A DNA stretch of 64,000 nt from Variovorax beijingensis (lineage in GTDB: Bacteria; Pseudomonadota; Gammaproteobacteria; Burkholderiales; Burkholderiaceae_C), in the NCBI RefSeq assembly GCF_007828835.1, contig NZ_VIVL01000003.1, forward strand, positions 496,001 through 560,000, read 5' to 3'. The position numbers were made by a program, and so were the translations under genes. Below are positions 17,988 to 26,057 of the stretch, one piece after another. The notes below the pieces were generated by a model, which worked only from the letters and a program-made list of their open reading frames with translations, did not search any database and had not been told where the DNA came from. Positions within the stretch are counted from its first letter, which is position 1; the number at the start of each line of letters is the position of its first letter.

Positions 17988-19110
17988 CGTGCCCTCCGTT
18001 GTTGTTGTCGTCGTGGCTGGAATTGGTCTGCAGCAATCCCGTGGCCGTCTGCAATGCGTTGCGCCGCTCTTCCATGGTCGGCAGCGCGGCGATGCGGCGG
18101 ACTTCCTTGTAGAAGCGCGGCCAGTTGCGGTTCTCGCGCGCGAACAGGGCCTCGAAGCCCGGTACCAGGTCGTCGTAGGCGCCCTGGGCCCCGAAAGTCG
18201 CATTGTTGGCGCGCGCCACCCACAGGTCGTAGGCGCCCTGGCGCGGGCCCTGCCATTGCGCACGCAGGCTCGCGTAGCGCTCGCGAAAGGTGTCCATCGC
18301 GGCCTTCTTCATGGCATCGACCGCGCTCCAGTCGCCGGCCTTGGCCTGGGCGGATTCATACACCTGGTTGAGCGCGCGGCGGGTCTCGAGGGCCAGCGCG
18401 CGGAACTGCTGGCGCTGCCCGTCGAAGCGCGCGTACTCGCTGCGCGCCGCCTCGCTGGCCTCGCGCTGCAGCCACATCGCGCCGCCGATGCGTTCCACCG
18501 CGGTGGCATACGACTCGTTGAAGACGATGTCGCCGGGTACGTAGAGCACCTGGTGCGCAAGCTCGTGGAACACGATGCGCGCCAGTTCGCCTTCGGGGTA
18601 GCCGATGAAGGTGGAAAGCAGCGGATCGCCGCCAGCCCAGTTCATCCAGCCCAGCGTGGAATACGCCGGCACGGGGTACACGGCCGTTTCCAGGCCCTTG
18701 GCGCGCTGCGCCTCGGCCTCGGCCTTGGCGGCGGCCTCGTCGTAGTAGCCGCGGTAGCCCACGCAGCCGGCCACCGGAAAGCACCAGCTCTTGAGCGTGA
18801 GCGAATACGGCGGCGCAGCCACCACGTTCCACACCGCCGCGGGGCGGTGCAGATCGGCATACGCGGTGTAGCTGGCGTTGTCGGGCAGCGCCAGTTCGGC
18901 CACGGCGAAGCGGCGGATGCGCTGCGCGAGTTCGAGCTTGGCCTTCAGCGGCGCGGAAACGGCGGGGTCCGCGAGCCATGCGGGCACCGGCTTGGCCACC
19001 CGCAGGATGCTCAGGTGCCCGCTGGCCGACTGCCAGTAGTAGCCGAGGTCGGCGCAGCCACCGAGCAGCAGCAGTGCGGCGGCCAGGGCGGATGCGGGGA
19101 CAGCCCTCAC
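17980..19110 (-). CDS. Predicted zinc aminopeptidase, lipoprotein (COG4324 type)
   Basis: A 376-residue lipoprotein. It starts at GTG and has a short signal with lipobox LLLGGC (Cys at about residue 19), so it is probably anchored to a membrane. The zinc site HELAH occurs in RIVFHELAHQVLYVPGD, followed by FNESYATAVERIG, as in predicted aminopeptidases of COG4324. The GTG overlaps the molybdopterin oxidoreductase stop (GTGA, 4 bp), and lies in a sequence that looks like a dispersed repeat. The C-terminus ends in an Asn/Asp/Gly-rich tail that overlaps the next gene. Confidence 0.87.
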   Translation of the reverse strand: MRAVPASALAAALLLLGGCADLGYYWQSASGHLSILRVAKPVPAWLADPAVSAPLKAKLELAQRIRRFAVAELALPDNASYTAYADLHRPAAVWNVVAAPPYSLTLKSWCFPVAGCVGYRGYYDEAAAKAEAEAQRAKGLETAVYPVPAYSTLGWMNWAGGDPLLSTFIGYPEGELARIVFHELAHQVLYVPGDIVFNESYATAVERIGGAMWLQREASEAARSEYARFDGQRQQFRALALETRRALNQVYESAQAKAGDWSAVDAMKKAAMDTFRERYASLRAQWQGPRQGAYDLWVARANNATFGAQGAYDDLVPGFEALFARENRNWPRFYKEVRRIAALPTMEERRNALQTATGLLQTNSSHDDNNNGGHGA

Positions 19111-21188
19111 CCCAACCCTCTCCCAGAGGGAGCAAGGCGCTCGACCTCGACCAGGCAGTCGTAGAAGGTCGGCCCGCGGCCGATGTCGGTCAGGCGCTGG
19201 CTGGTGAGCTGGTTGACGTTGGTGCCGTCCAGGCCGAGCTTGCGCCACCAGATGCCCATGCCGTGCACCACGCCCGGCCGCGCGCGGCGCGACACCTCGG
19301 CGCGGCAGCGGTGCTCGCCGCGCTTGTTGAAGACGCGGACGATGGCGCCGTCCTCGATGCCGCGGGCGGCCGCATCGGCCTCGTGGATCTCGAGCAGCGG
19401 CTCGCCCTCGATGGCGCGCAGGCTGGTCACGTTGACGAAAGTCGAATTGAGGAAATTGCGCGCCGGCGGCGAGATCATGGCCAGCGGAAACTCGGTCGAG
19501 CTGCCGGCCGCTTCATAGTTGGGCACGTGGTCGGGCAGGCCGTCCATGCCTTGCGCCTGCAGTCGCGCGCTGAAGAATTCGCAGCGGCCCGAAGGCGTCG
19601 GGAAGCGGCCTTCGGCAAAGGGCGCTTCGGGCAGCTTGAGGCTGGTGAAGCCTTGTTCCAGCAGCTGCGCGCAGTCGATGGCGCCTGGCGCAAAGGCGCT
19701 GCGGCACAGTGCCTCGTCGTCGTCCGAGAAGCAGGGCTCGTCAAAGCCCATGCGGCGCGCGAGCTCGCGGAACACCCAGGCATTGCTGCGCGCCTCGCCG
19801 CGCGGCGTCACCGCGGGCCGGTTCAGCAGCACGTCGGTGTGGCCGTAGCTGGTGTGGATGTCCCAGTGCTCGAGCTGGGTGGTGGCGGGCAACAGGTAGT
19901 CGGCGTAGTCGGCGGTGTCGGTGCGGAACTGCTCGAGCACCACGGTGAAGAGGTCTTCGCGCGCGAAGCCCGCCACCACCTTGCCCGACTCCGGCGCCAC
20001 CGCGACCGGGTTGCTGTTGTAGACCACGATGGCCTTCACCGGCCTGGCCTGGTCGAGCAGCGCGTCGCCGATGGTGCTCATGTTGATGGTGCGCGGCTGG
20101 CGGCCCGCGAGCAGGTCGGGGCGCTGCAGCGCGGCGCGGTCGACCGGAAAGTGGCCCGAGCTGCTCAACAGAAGCCCGCCCGCGCGGTCGCGCCAGGCCC
20201 CCACCAGCGCGGGCAGGCAGGCGATGGCGCGCGCCGCGTTGCCGCCGCCGCGCACACGCTGCATGCCGTAGTTCAGGCGGATCGCGGCCGGCCGGGTGGT
20301 GCCGTAGGCCTGCGCCAGCGCCACGATCTGCGCCTCGGGCACGCCGCACACGGCGGCCGCGCGCGAAGGCGGCCATTGCAGTGCGCGCTCTTTCAGCTGC
20401 TCCCAGCCGAGCGTGTGGTTGGCGATGAAATCGTGGTCGAGCCAGCCGTGCACGATGAGTTCGTGCATCAGCGCCAGGGCGAGCGCGGCATCGGTGCCGG
20501 GCAGCAGGGCGATGTGCTCGTCGCACTTGTCGGCGGTTTCGGTCTTGCGCGGGTCGATGCACACCAGCCGCGCCCCAGCGCGCCGGGCGGCCTGGGCGTG
20601 GCGCCAGAAGTGCAGGTTGCTGGCAATGGAGTTGCTGCCCCAGATCAGGATCAGCTTCGCCTCGGCGAAGAATTCGATCCGCATGCCGGCCTTGGCACCC
20701 AGGGTATGGACCATGGCCTCGCCGCCGGCCATGGAGCAGATCGTGCGGTCCAGCAGCGTGGCGCCCATTTTGTGGAAAAAACGTCGATCCATCGACTCGC
20801 CCTGCACCAGGCCCATCGTGCCTGCGTAACTATAAGGCACAATTGTTTCCGGATCCGTCTGCAATGCACGGAGATGCGTGGCGATGTCGTCAAGAGCGGC
20901 CTCCCAGCTCACGGATTCGAACTGGCCGCTGCCCTTGGGCCCGGTCCGCTTCAGGGGCTGGACGAGCCTTTCGGCGTGGTCGTTGCGTTCGATGTAGCGC
21001 GAAACCTTGGTGCAGAGAACGCCAGCGGTGTGCGAATGGGCCGGATTGCCCTGCAGCTTCACGGCCACGCCGTCCCTGACGGTGGTGACCAGGGCGCAGG
21101 TGTCCGGACAGTCGTGCGGACAGGCGCCCAGGACCGTGGAAGTGTTGGTGGGGGGGACAACAGTTGCAGAGACCGGGGTATCGACCAT
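19107..21188 (-). CDS. Molybdopterin-dependent oxidoreductase (DMSO reductase / formate dehydrogenase superfamily)
   Basis: A 693-residue cytoplasmic-looking molybdoenzyme with no Tat signal. Near the N-terminus CPHDCPDTC and a later Cys in GVLCTK give the C-X3-C-X3-C...C ligands for a 4Fe-4S cluster. Further blocks are YSYAGTMGLVQGESMDRRFF, LILIWGSNSIASNLHFWRHA and VVYNSNPVAVAPESGKV for bis-MGD binding. The substrate is unknown. The last residues (APSGRGLG) are coded within a hairpin repeat that also contains the start of the aminopeptidase gene, suggesting the original end was changed by repeat insertion. Confidence 0.92.
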   Translation of the reverse strand: MVDTPVSATVVPPTNTSTVLGACPHDCPDTCALVTTVRDGVAVKLQGNPAHSHTAGVLCTKVSRYIERNDHAERLVQPLKRTGPKGSGQFESVSWEAALDDIATHLRALQTDPETIVPYSYAGTMGLVQGESMDRRFFHKMGATLLDRTICSMAGGEAMVHTLGAKAGMRIEFFAEAKLILIWGSNSIASNLHFWRHAQAARRAGARLVCIDPRKTETADKCDEHIALLPGTDAALALALMHELIVHGWLDHDFIANHTLGWEQLKERALQWPPSRAAAVCGVPEAQIVALAQAYGTTRPAAIRLNYGMQRVRGGGNAARAIACLPALVGAWRDRAGGLLLSSSGHFPVDRAALQRPDLLAGRQPRTINMSTIGDALLDQARPVKAIVVYNSNPVAVAPESGKVVAGFAREDLFTVVLEQFRTDTADYADYLLPATTQLEHWDIHTSYGHTDVLLNRPAVTPRGEARSNAWVFRELARRMGFDEPCFSDDDEALCRSAFAPGAIDCAQLLEQGFTSLKLPEAPFAEGRFPTPSGRCEFFSARLQAQGMDGLPDHVPNYEAAGSSTEFPLAMISPPARNFLNSTFVNVTSLRAIEGEPLLEIHEADAAARGIEDGAIVRVFNKRGEHRCRAEVSRRARPGVVHGMGIWWRKLGLDGTNVNQLTSQRLTDIGRGPTFYDCLVEVERLAPSGRGLG
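19108..19136. repeat. Family C palindromic repeat overlapping a gene junction
   Basis: Read on the minus strand the segment is TGCTCCCTCTGGGAGAGGG then TTGGGGTGAGGG. This hairpin plus TTGGGGTGAGGG layout matches the repeat near 42898 (hairpin plus TTGGGATGGGGG). It codes the last residues of the molybdoenzyme and supplies the GTG start of the aminopeptidase. Confidence 0.6.
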
Positions 21189-21244
21189 CCGGCAAGTCTA
21201 AAGTTTTCCAGGCAGTGGCGCGGCAGGCGCAAAGGAGGTTTCAC

Positions 21245-22369
21245 ATGATCAATCGCAGACATTTTTCGCTGGCGACCGGCGTGGCGGCGCTCGGCGGCTT
21301 CCAGCTGGCCCGGGCGCAGGGCGATGTGCCGCTGGTGCTGGGCCAGTCGGCGCCTTTCACCGGCCCGGCCGCGCAGCTGGGCATCCAGTTCCACCAGGGC
21401 GCCAAGCTGTTCCTGGACCAGTACAACGCCCAGGCCGGCCGGCGCAACGTGGTCATCAAGAACCTGGACGACGGCTACGAGCCCGACCGCTGCGCCGCCA
21501 ACACGCAAAAGCTGATCGAAGAAGACGTGTTCGCGCTCTTCGGCTACATCGGCACGCCCACCAGCATGGCGGCGCTGCCGCTCGCGGTGAAGGAGAAGGT
21601 GCCTTTCGTCGCGCCCTTCACCGGTGCGATGTCGCTGCGCGACCCCTTCCATAGGAACGTGTTCCACCTGCGCGCCTCGTACAACGACGAGACCGCGCTG
21701 ATCGTGAAGCAGCTCACGCACCTGGGCCTGAAGAAGATCGCGGTCTTCTACCAGAACGACGCCTACGGCAAGGCCGGGCTCGACGGTGTGACCCTGGCGC
21801 TCTCGCAGCAGGAGCTCAAGCCGGTGGCGCTGGCCACGGTGGAGCGCAATTCGGTCGACGTGGCCGCGGCGGTGAAAAGCATCACGGCGGCGCGGCCCGA
21901 CGCGGTGGTCCAGGTGGGCGCCTACAAGGCCTGCGCGGCCTTCATCCGCCAGGCGCGCAAGGCGGGTTACGGCGGCACCTTCTTCAACGTGTCCTTCGTG
22001 GGCACGCAGGCGCTGGCCGACGAGCTCGGCAAGGAGGGCGCGGGCGTGATGGTGACCCAGGTGGTGCCCTCGCCGTACAACCCGGCCAATGCGATCACGC
22101 GCGAATTCAGCGAGGCGGTGAAGAAGGCCGGGGCCGGCACGAGCGCCAACTTCTCGAGCATGGAGGGCTACATCGCCGCCAAGGTGTTGACCGAGGGCCT
22201 GCGCCGCGCGCCGGGCAAGGCCTCGCGCGACGGCCTCATCGCGGGGCTCGAAAGCATCGACCGCCAGCAGTTCGGCGGCTTCGAGGTGTCTTTCTCGGCC
22301 AAGAACCACGTGGGCTCGAAGTTCGTCGAGCTGTCGATGCTGACGGGCGACGGGCGCGTCCGGACCTAG
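21245..22369 (+). CDS. ABC transporter substrate-binding protein, branched-chain amino acid (LivJ/type I) family
   Basis: A 374-residue periplasmic protein with a Tat-like signal (INRRHFSLATGVAALGG, residues 2-18, ending ARAQG). The body starts LVLGQSAPFTGPAAQLGIQF and has FGYIGTPTSMAALPLAV and KKIAVFYQNDAYGKAGLDGV, as in Leu/Ile/Val-type receptors. A near-consensus AAAGGAGGTT lies four bases upstream of the start. No permease or ATPase is adjacent, so it is an orphan receptor or serves a remote transporter or a sensor kinase. Its stop overlaps the opposite gene's stop in a CTAG. Confidence 0.9.
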   Translation: MINRRHFSLATGVAALGGFQLARAQGDVPLVLGQSAPFTGPAAQLGIQFHQGAKLFLDQYNAQAGRRNVVIKNLDDGYEPDRCAANTQKLIEEDVFALFGYIGTPTSMAALPLAVKEKVPFVAPFTGAMSLRDPFHRNVFHLRASYNDETALIVKQLTHLGLKKIAVFYQNDAYGKAGLDGVTLALSQQELKPVALATVERNSVDVAAAVKSITAARPDAVVQVGAYKACAAFIRQARKAGYGGTFFNVSFVGTQALADELGKEGAGVMVTQVVPSPYNPANAITREFSEAVKKAGAGTSANFSSMEGYIAAKVLTEGLRRAPGKASRDGLIAGLESIDRQQFGGFEVSFSAKNHVGSKFVELSMLTGDGRVRT

Positions 22370-23460
22370 CTGCAGAGGCCGTCCACGGCCTGGAACATCG
22401 CCTGCCGCGCCTGGCTGACGATCTGGCCGCGCCAGGCGTCGGTGTCGGTATAGAAGGCTTCGAGCATGCGCGCGCGGATGCCGGCGGCCAGGTCGGCCGG
22501 CGCCTCGGGGTGCTTGTGCAGCCAGTGGTCGGCGCGCAGCGCGGCCAGCACGTCGAGCATGGGCAGCGTGCCGTATTCGAGCGCGATGCCGGTGTATTCG
22601 GCCTGCGGGCACTCCTCGTAGGCGGCCTCCCCCATCAGGCCGCGCAGCAGCGCCGAACTCGAGGAACCGTCGTAGATCGAGGTGACGGGTGCCGCGGGCG
22701 TGCCCCACCAGGCGCTGGCGCGCGCGTAGGCGGCCTTGTCGTCGCGGCAGGCAAAGATGCGCTCGCCGAGGCCGTTCGGACCGAGCCCCGTGTGCAGGTC
22801 GATCCAGGCCAGCCGGCGCGCGCCGGCGGCATGCCGGCGCAACACGCCGCGCAAGGTCTTGTTGCTCCAGGTCGGCGCCTTGCCGCCGAAGAACAGGCCG
22901 TCCTCGAACTGGTACTGGCCGCCGGTGACGGCCGCCTGGTAGGCCTCGGCGCCATGCTTGCCGATCCACTTCTCGATGGCGGCCTCGGTCTCGGGCGGGG
23001 GCGGCCAGGTGTCGGGCACCAGCAGCGGATGCAGCTTGGCATAGGCATCGTTGGCCGGCATCGGCTTCGAGAAATCGACGAAGTTGCGGTTCAGGTCGAC
23101 GCCCTCCTGCGTGACGCGCCGGCCGTACGAAAAGCCGTGCGGATTGAGCGCATGCACATAGAGCACCGCGACACCCTGCGCCCTGGCCTTCTCGCGCCAT
23201 TCGGCGTCGTGCAGGGCGAACACCTGCACGCCGCTGCCGCAGTGGCCCTCCACGCCGTGGCAGCCGCTGGAGACGATCAGCAGGCGCTCGGCGTCCGCGG
23301 CGCCGTCGAGCGCCACGTCCATCGAAAGCTCCTCGCCATCCCGCCCCTTGCCCGGATGCGCATGCGGCAGGGCCGCGAGGCCCGCGCTCACGCAGGCCTG
23401 CAGGAACTTCTGGCGTGCCTGGGCGTAGCGCGGCGAAAACGCCTCGCCGACGCCGATCAA
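22366..23460 (-). CDS. DUF2817 / M14-like zinc carboxypeptidase
   Basis: A 364-residue M14-related peptidase or amidase. SSGCHGVEGHCGSG holds His and Glu zinc ligands, VLYVHALNPHGFSYGRR and GVDLNRNFVDF follow, and WIDLHTGLGPNG gives the later His. The family usually starts shortly before AFSP.YA, which fits the TTG at 23460; this TTG overlaps the stop of the M20 gene (TTGA), supporting coupled translation. No ATG is available without losing the conserved N-terminus. It and the M20 enzyme probably process amidated or peptide-like nutrients. Confidence 0.85.
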   Translation of the reverse strand: MIGVGEAFSPRYAQARQKFLQACVSAGLAALPHAHPGKGRDGEELSMDVALDGAADAERLLIVSSGCHGVEGHCGSGVQVFALHDAEWREKARAQGVAVLYVHALNPHGFSYGRRVTQEGVDLNRNFVDFSKPMPANDAYAKLHPLLVPDTWPPPPETEAAIEKWIGKHGAEAYQAAVTGGQYQFEDGLFFGGKAPTWSNKTLRGVLRRHAAGARRLAWIDLHTGLGPNGLGERIFACRDDKAAYARASAWWGTPAAPVTSIYDGSSSSALLRGLMGEAAYEECPQAEYTGIALEYGTLPMLDVLAALRADHWLHKHPEAPADLAAGIRARMLEAFYTDTDAWRGQIVSQARQAMFQAVDGLCS

Positions 23461-24659
23461 GGCGCGGCTCCCCCGGGCTTCAGGAACTGCTCGGCCAGTT
23501 GCACCCAGCAGGTGGCGCCCAGGGGAATGAGCTCGTCGTTGAAGTCGTAGCTCGCGTTGTGCAGCGTGCAGGGCCCTTCGCCGTGGTGCACGTCGCGGTG
23601 CGAGCCGTCGCCGTTGCCGATGAAGGCATAGGCGCCGGGCTTGGCCTGCAGCATGAAGGCGAAGTCTTCCGAGGTCATCGCGGCTTCCTGCTTCAGCACG
23701 TTCTCGGGGCCGACGATCTCGCCCATCACGCGGCGCGCGAAGTTGGCCTCGGCCTCGGTGTTGATGGTGGGCGGGTAGTAGCGCTCGAAGCGGAAGTCGC
23801 AGGTGGCATCGTGCGCCGCGCAGATGTGCTCGGCGATCTTGCGCATGCGCGATTCGATCATGTCGAGCACTTCGATCGAGAAGGTGCGCACCGTGCCCGT
23901 CAGCTCGCAGTTGTCGGGGATCACGTTGTTGGTCTCGCCCGCATGGATGGTGGTGACCGAGATCACGGCCGAGTCGGTCGGCTTCATCTTGCGCGTGAGG
24001 ATGGTCTGGAACGCCTGCACGATCTCGCAGGCGATCGGCACCGGGTCGATGCCGGTCTGCGGCAGCGCGGCATGGCCGCCCTTGCCGATCACGTTGACGT
24101 AGAACTTGTTGCCCGATGCCATCACCGGCCCCGGGCTCACCGCGAACTGGCCGGCCTTCATGCCGGGCCAGTTGTGCATGCCGAACACGGCGTCCATCGG
24201 GAACTGCTCGAACAGCCCTTCCTTGATCATCTCGCGCGCGCCGCCGCCGCCCTCTTCGGCCGGCTGGAAGATCAGGTAGACGGTGCCGTCGAAATTGCGG
24301 TTCTTCGCGAGATGCTGCGCCGCGGCCAGCAGCATGGCGGTGTGGCCGTCGTGCCCGCAGGCGTGCATCTTGCCGTGGTGCTGGCTGGCGTGCGCGAAGG
24401 TGTTGAGCTCGGTGACGGGCAGCGCGTCCATGTCGGCGCGCAGGCCGACGGCGCGGTTGCTGGTGCCGTTCTTGACGATGCCCACCACGCCGGTGGTGCC
24501 CAGGCCCCGGTGGATGGGAATGCCCCATTCGGTGAGCTTGCCTGCCACCACGTCGGCGGTGCGGACTTCTTCGAAGCAGAGTTCGGGATGGGCGTGGAGG
24601 TCACGCCGCACGGCGGCGATGCCGGCCGCCTGCGTGACGAGCGAATCGATGAGTTTCAT
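23457..24659 (-). CDS. M20-family amidohydrolase (hippurate hydrolase / N-acyl amino acid amidohydrolase type)
   Basis: A 400-residue M20D peptidase. The metal-binding motifs are MHACGHDGHTAMLLAA near residue 105, FQPAEEGGGGAREMI near 138 and MHNWPGMKAGQFAVSPGPVM near 170; the dimerisation domain contains GKGGHAALPQTGIDP. Such enzymes cut N-acyl or N-aroyl amino acids (for example hippurate) to free amino acid and acid. The ATG at 24659 starts the conserved MKLIDSLV; it is coupled to the DUF2817 gene downstream. Confidence 0.92.
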   Translation of the reverse strand: MKLIDSLVTQAAGIAAVRRDLHAHPELCFEEVRTADVVAGKLTEWGIPIHRGLGTTGVVGIVKNGTSNRAVGLRADMDALPVTELNTFAHASQHHGKMHACGHDGHTAMLLAAAQHLAKNRNFDGTVYLIFQPAEEGGGGAREMIKEGLFEQFPMDAVFGMHNWPGMKAGQFAVSPGPVMASGNKFYVNVIGKGGHAALPQTGIDPVPIACEIVQAFQTILTRKMKPTDSAVISVTTIHAGETNNVIPDNCELTGTVRTFSIEVLDMIESRMRKIAEHICAAHDATCDFRFERYYPPTINTEAEANFARRVMGEIVGPENVLKQEAAMTSEDFAFMLQAKPGAYAFIGNGDGSHRDVHHGEGPCTLHNASYDFNDELIPLGATCWVQLAEQFLKPGGAAP

Positions 24660-24700
24660 GGGGCACAGTCTATGCAATAAGCACGCCCCCGAGGCTACGC

Positions 24701-24756
24701 CTTCCCCCTACCGGGGGCAACACCAGCGGCCCGGCAAAGCCGGTTCCGCGGTGTTT
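24701..24756. repeat. Palindromic repeat family A, copy 1
   Basis: CCCCCTACCGGGGG forms a small hairpin, followed by AACACCAGCGGC and CCGGCAAAGCCGG, closing with CCGCGGTGTT. It lies between the M20 and GDPD genes, just after the GDPD stop on the minus strand. Related copies lie at 38155, 38249 and 54681. Confidence 0.85.
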
Positions 24757-24769
24757 CACGAACAGAAAC

Positions 24770-25957
24770 TCAGCGGCCGAGGCTCTTCAGGTAGTCGGCG
24801 CGAGCGGCCAGCGCCGTGTCGGTGAAGTCGGTGAACACGCCGTCCACGCCCAGCTTGTAGTAGACCGCGTACTCGTTCCTGCCGTCCTTGCTGTAGTCGG
24901 CCGCCAGTCGGCGCGATTCGTTGCGGAACGTAAACGGGTGCACGAAGAGGCCGGCCTTGTGCGCATCGGCAATCAGCGTGGTCGGCGAGACCGAGGTCGC
25001 GTCGGCGTCGTTGATCTTGCCGTCCTTGTTGACGTCGAGCGGCTTGCCGTCGGCGCCGATGCTGCCCTTGATGCTCACGATGTAGCGCTTCCACGGGCCG
25101 ATGCCGTCGGCATAGGTCTTGATTTCGGCCAGGCCCGCGGGCGTGACCATGGCGTCGAAGTTGCGCTTGTCGCCGGCCTTGGTCCAGTCGTAGGGGCGGT
25201 CGCTCGGCACGGCGAAGGTCACGGCGCCGGTCTTCAGGTCGACGCTGTCGCCGTCGATCAGCTGGATGAGCCGGGTGTTCAGGCCCTTGGCCTTCATGTA
25301 CTTGAGGCTCCCGGGCTCGAAGGACTGCACGTAGATGGGCGCGGTCTTGCTGTTCCAGCCGGCGGCGTTGATGGCGGCGATCACCTTGTCTTCCAGCGGC
25401 AGCCCGAGGTCGCGGAAGTAGGTCGGGTTCTTGGTCTCGGGGTAGATCGCGATGGTGCGGCCGGTTTCCTTCGACTTGGCCTTGGCAAAGTCGATGATCT
25501 CCTGGAAGGTGGGGACCTTGAACTTGCCGTTGAATTCCTGCGGGCGCTCGGGGTCGGTCGAGATGCCGCCCAGCGTCTTGATCTCGGCCAGCGTGAAGTC
25601 GTTGCTGAACCAGCCGGTCTGGGTTTCGCCGTCGACCTTGATGGTCTTCTTGCGCGAGGCGAAGCGCGGGTGCTTCGCCACGTCGGTGCTGATGGCCAGG
25701 TTGGGGTCGTGGCGGGCGATGAGCACGCCGTCCTTGGTGGAGACCAGGTCCATCTCGATCACGTCGGCGCCCAGTTCGATGGCGCGCGCATAGGCTTCGA
25801 GCGTCTCTTCGGGCAGGTAGCCCGAGGCGCCGCGGTGCGCGATGACCAGCGGCGGGTTGCCGTCGAGCGTGAGCAGCTTGTTGGCGGGACCGGTGGTGCT
25901 GCAGGCGGCCAGGCCAAGGACGGCGGTCGCGGCAAGGGCGAAGTGAGCGGTGCGCAT
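24770..25957 (-). CDS. Glycerophosphodiester phosphodiesterase, secreted lipoprotein (GlpQ-like)
   Basis: A 395-residue GDPD with a lipoprotein signal (lipobox LGLAAC, Cys19). The catalytic start is VIAHRGASGYLPEETLEAY followed by GADVIEMDLVSTKDG, which carry the His, Arg, Glu and Asp residues of the family. It would cut glycerophosphodiesters to glycerol-3-phosphate and an alcohol at the cell envelope. Unusually, residues near 300 read DVNKDGKINDAD, an EF-hand-like or dockerin-like calcium loop. GGAG eight bases upstream of the ATG at 25957 decides the start over an ATG 15 bases earlier. Confidence 0.92.
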   Translation of the reverse strand: MRTAHFALAATAVLGLAACSTTGPANKLLTLDGNPPLVIAHRGASGYLPEETLEAYARAIELGADVIEMDLVSTKDGVLIARHDPNLAISTDVAKHPRFASRKKTIKVDGETQTGWFSNDFTLAEIKTLGGISTDPERPQEFNGKFKVPTFQEIIDFAKAKSKETGRTIAIYPETKNPTYFRDLGLPLEDKVIAAINAAGWNSKTAPIYVQSFEPGSLKYMKAKGLNTRLIQLIDGDSVDLKTGAVTFAVPSDRPYDWTKAGDKRNFDAMVTPAGLAEIKTYADGIGPWKRYIVSIKGSIGADGKPLDVNKDGKINDADATSVSPTTLIADAHKAGLFVHPFTFRNESRRLAADYSKDGRNEYAVYYKLGVDGVFTDFTDTALAARADYLKSLGR

Positions 25958-26057
25958 CGTCTTTTTCTCCATCCAAAAGAGGCGCAGGGTACCCGCTGCG
26001 CGTGACAGACCGGGCGCTCGTCGGCGTTCGGCGCCGACTTCTTGGACAATGTGTTGC

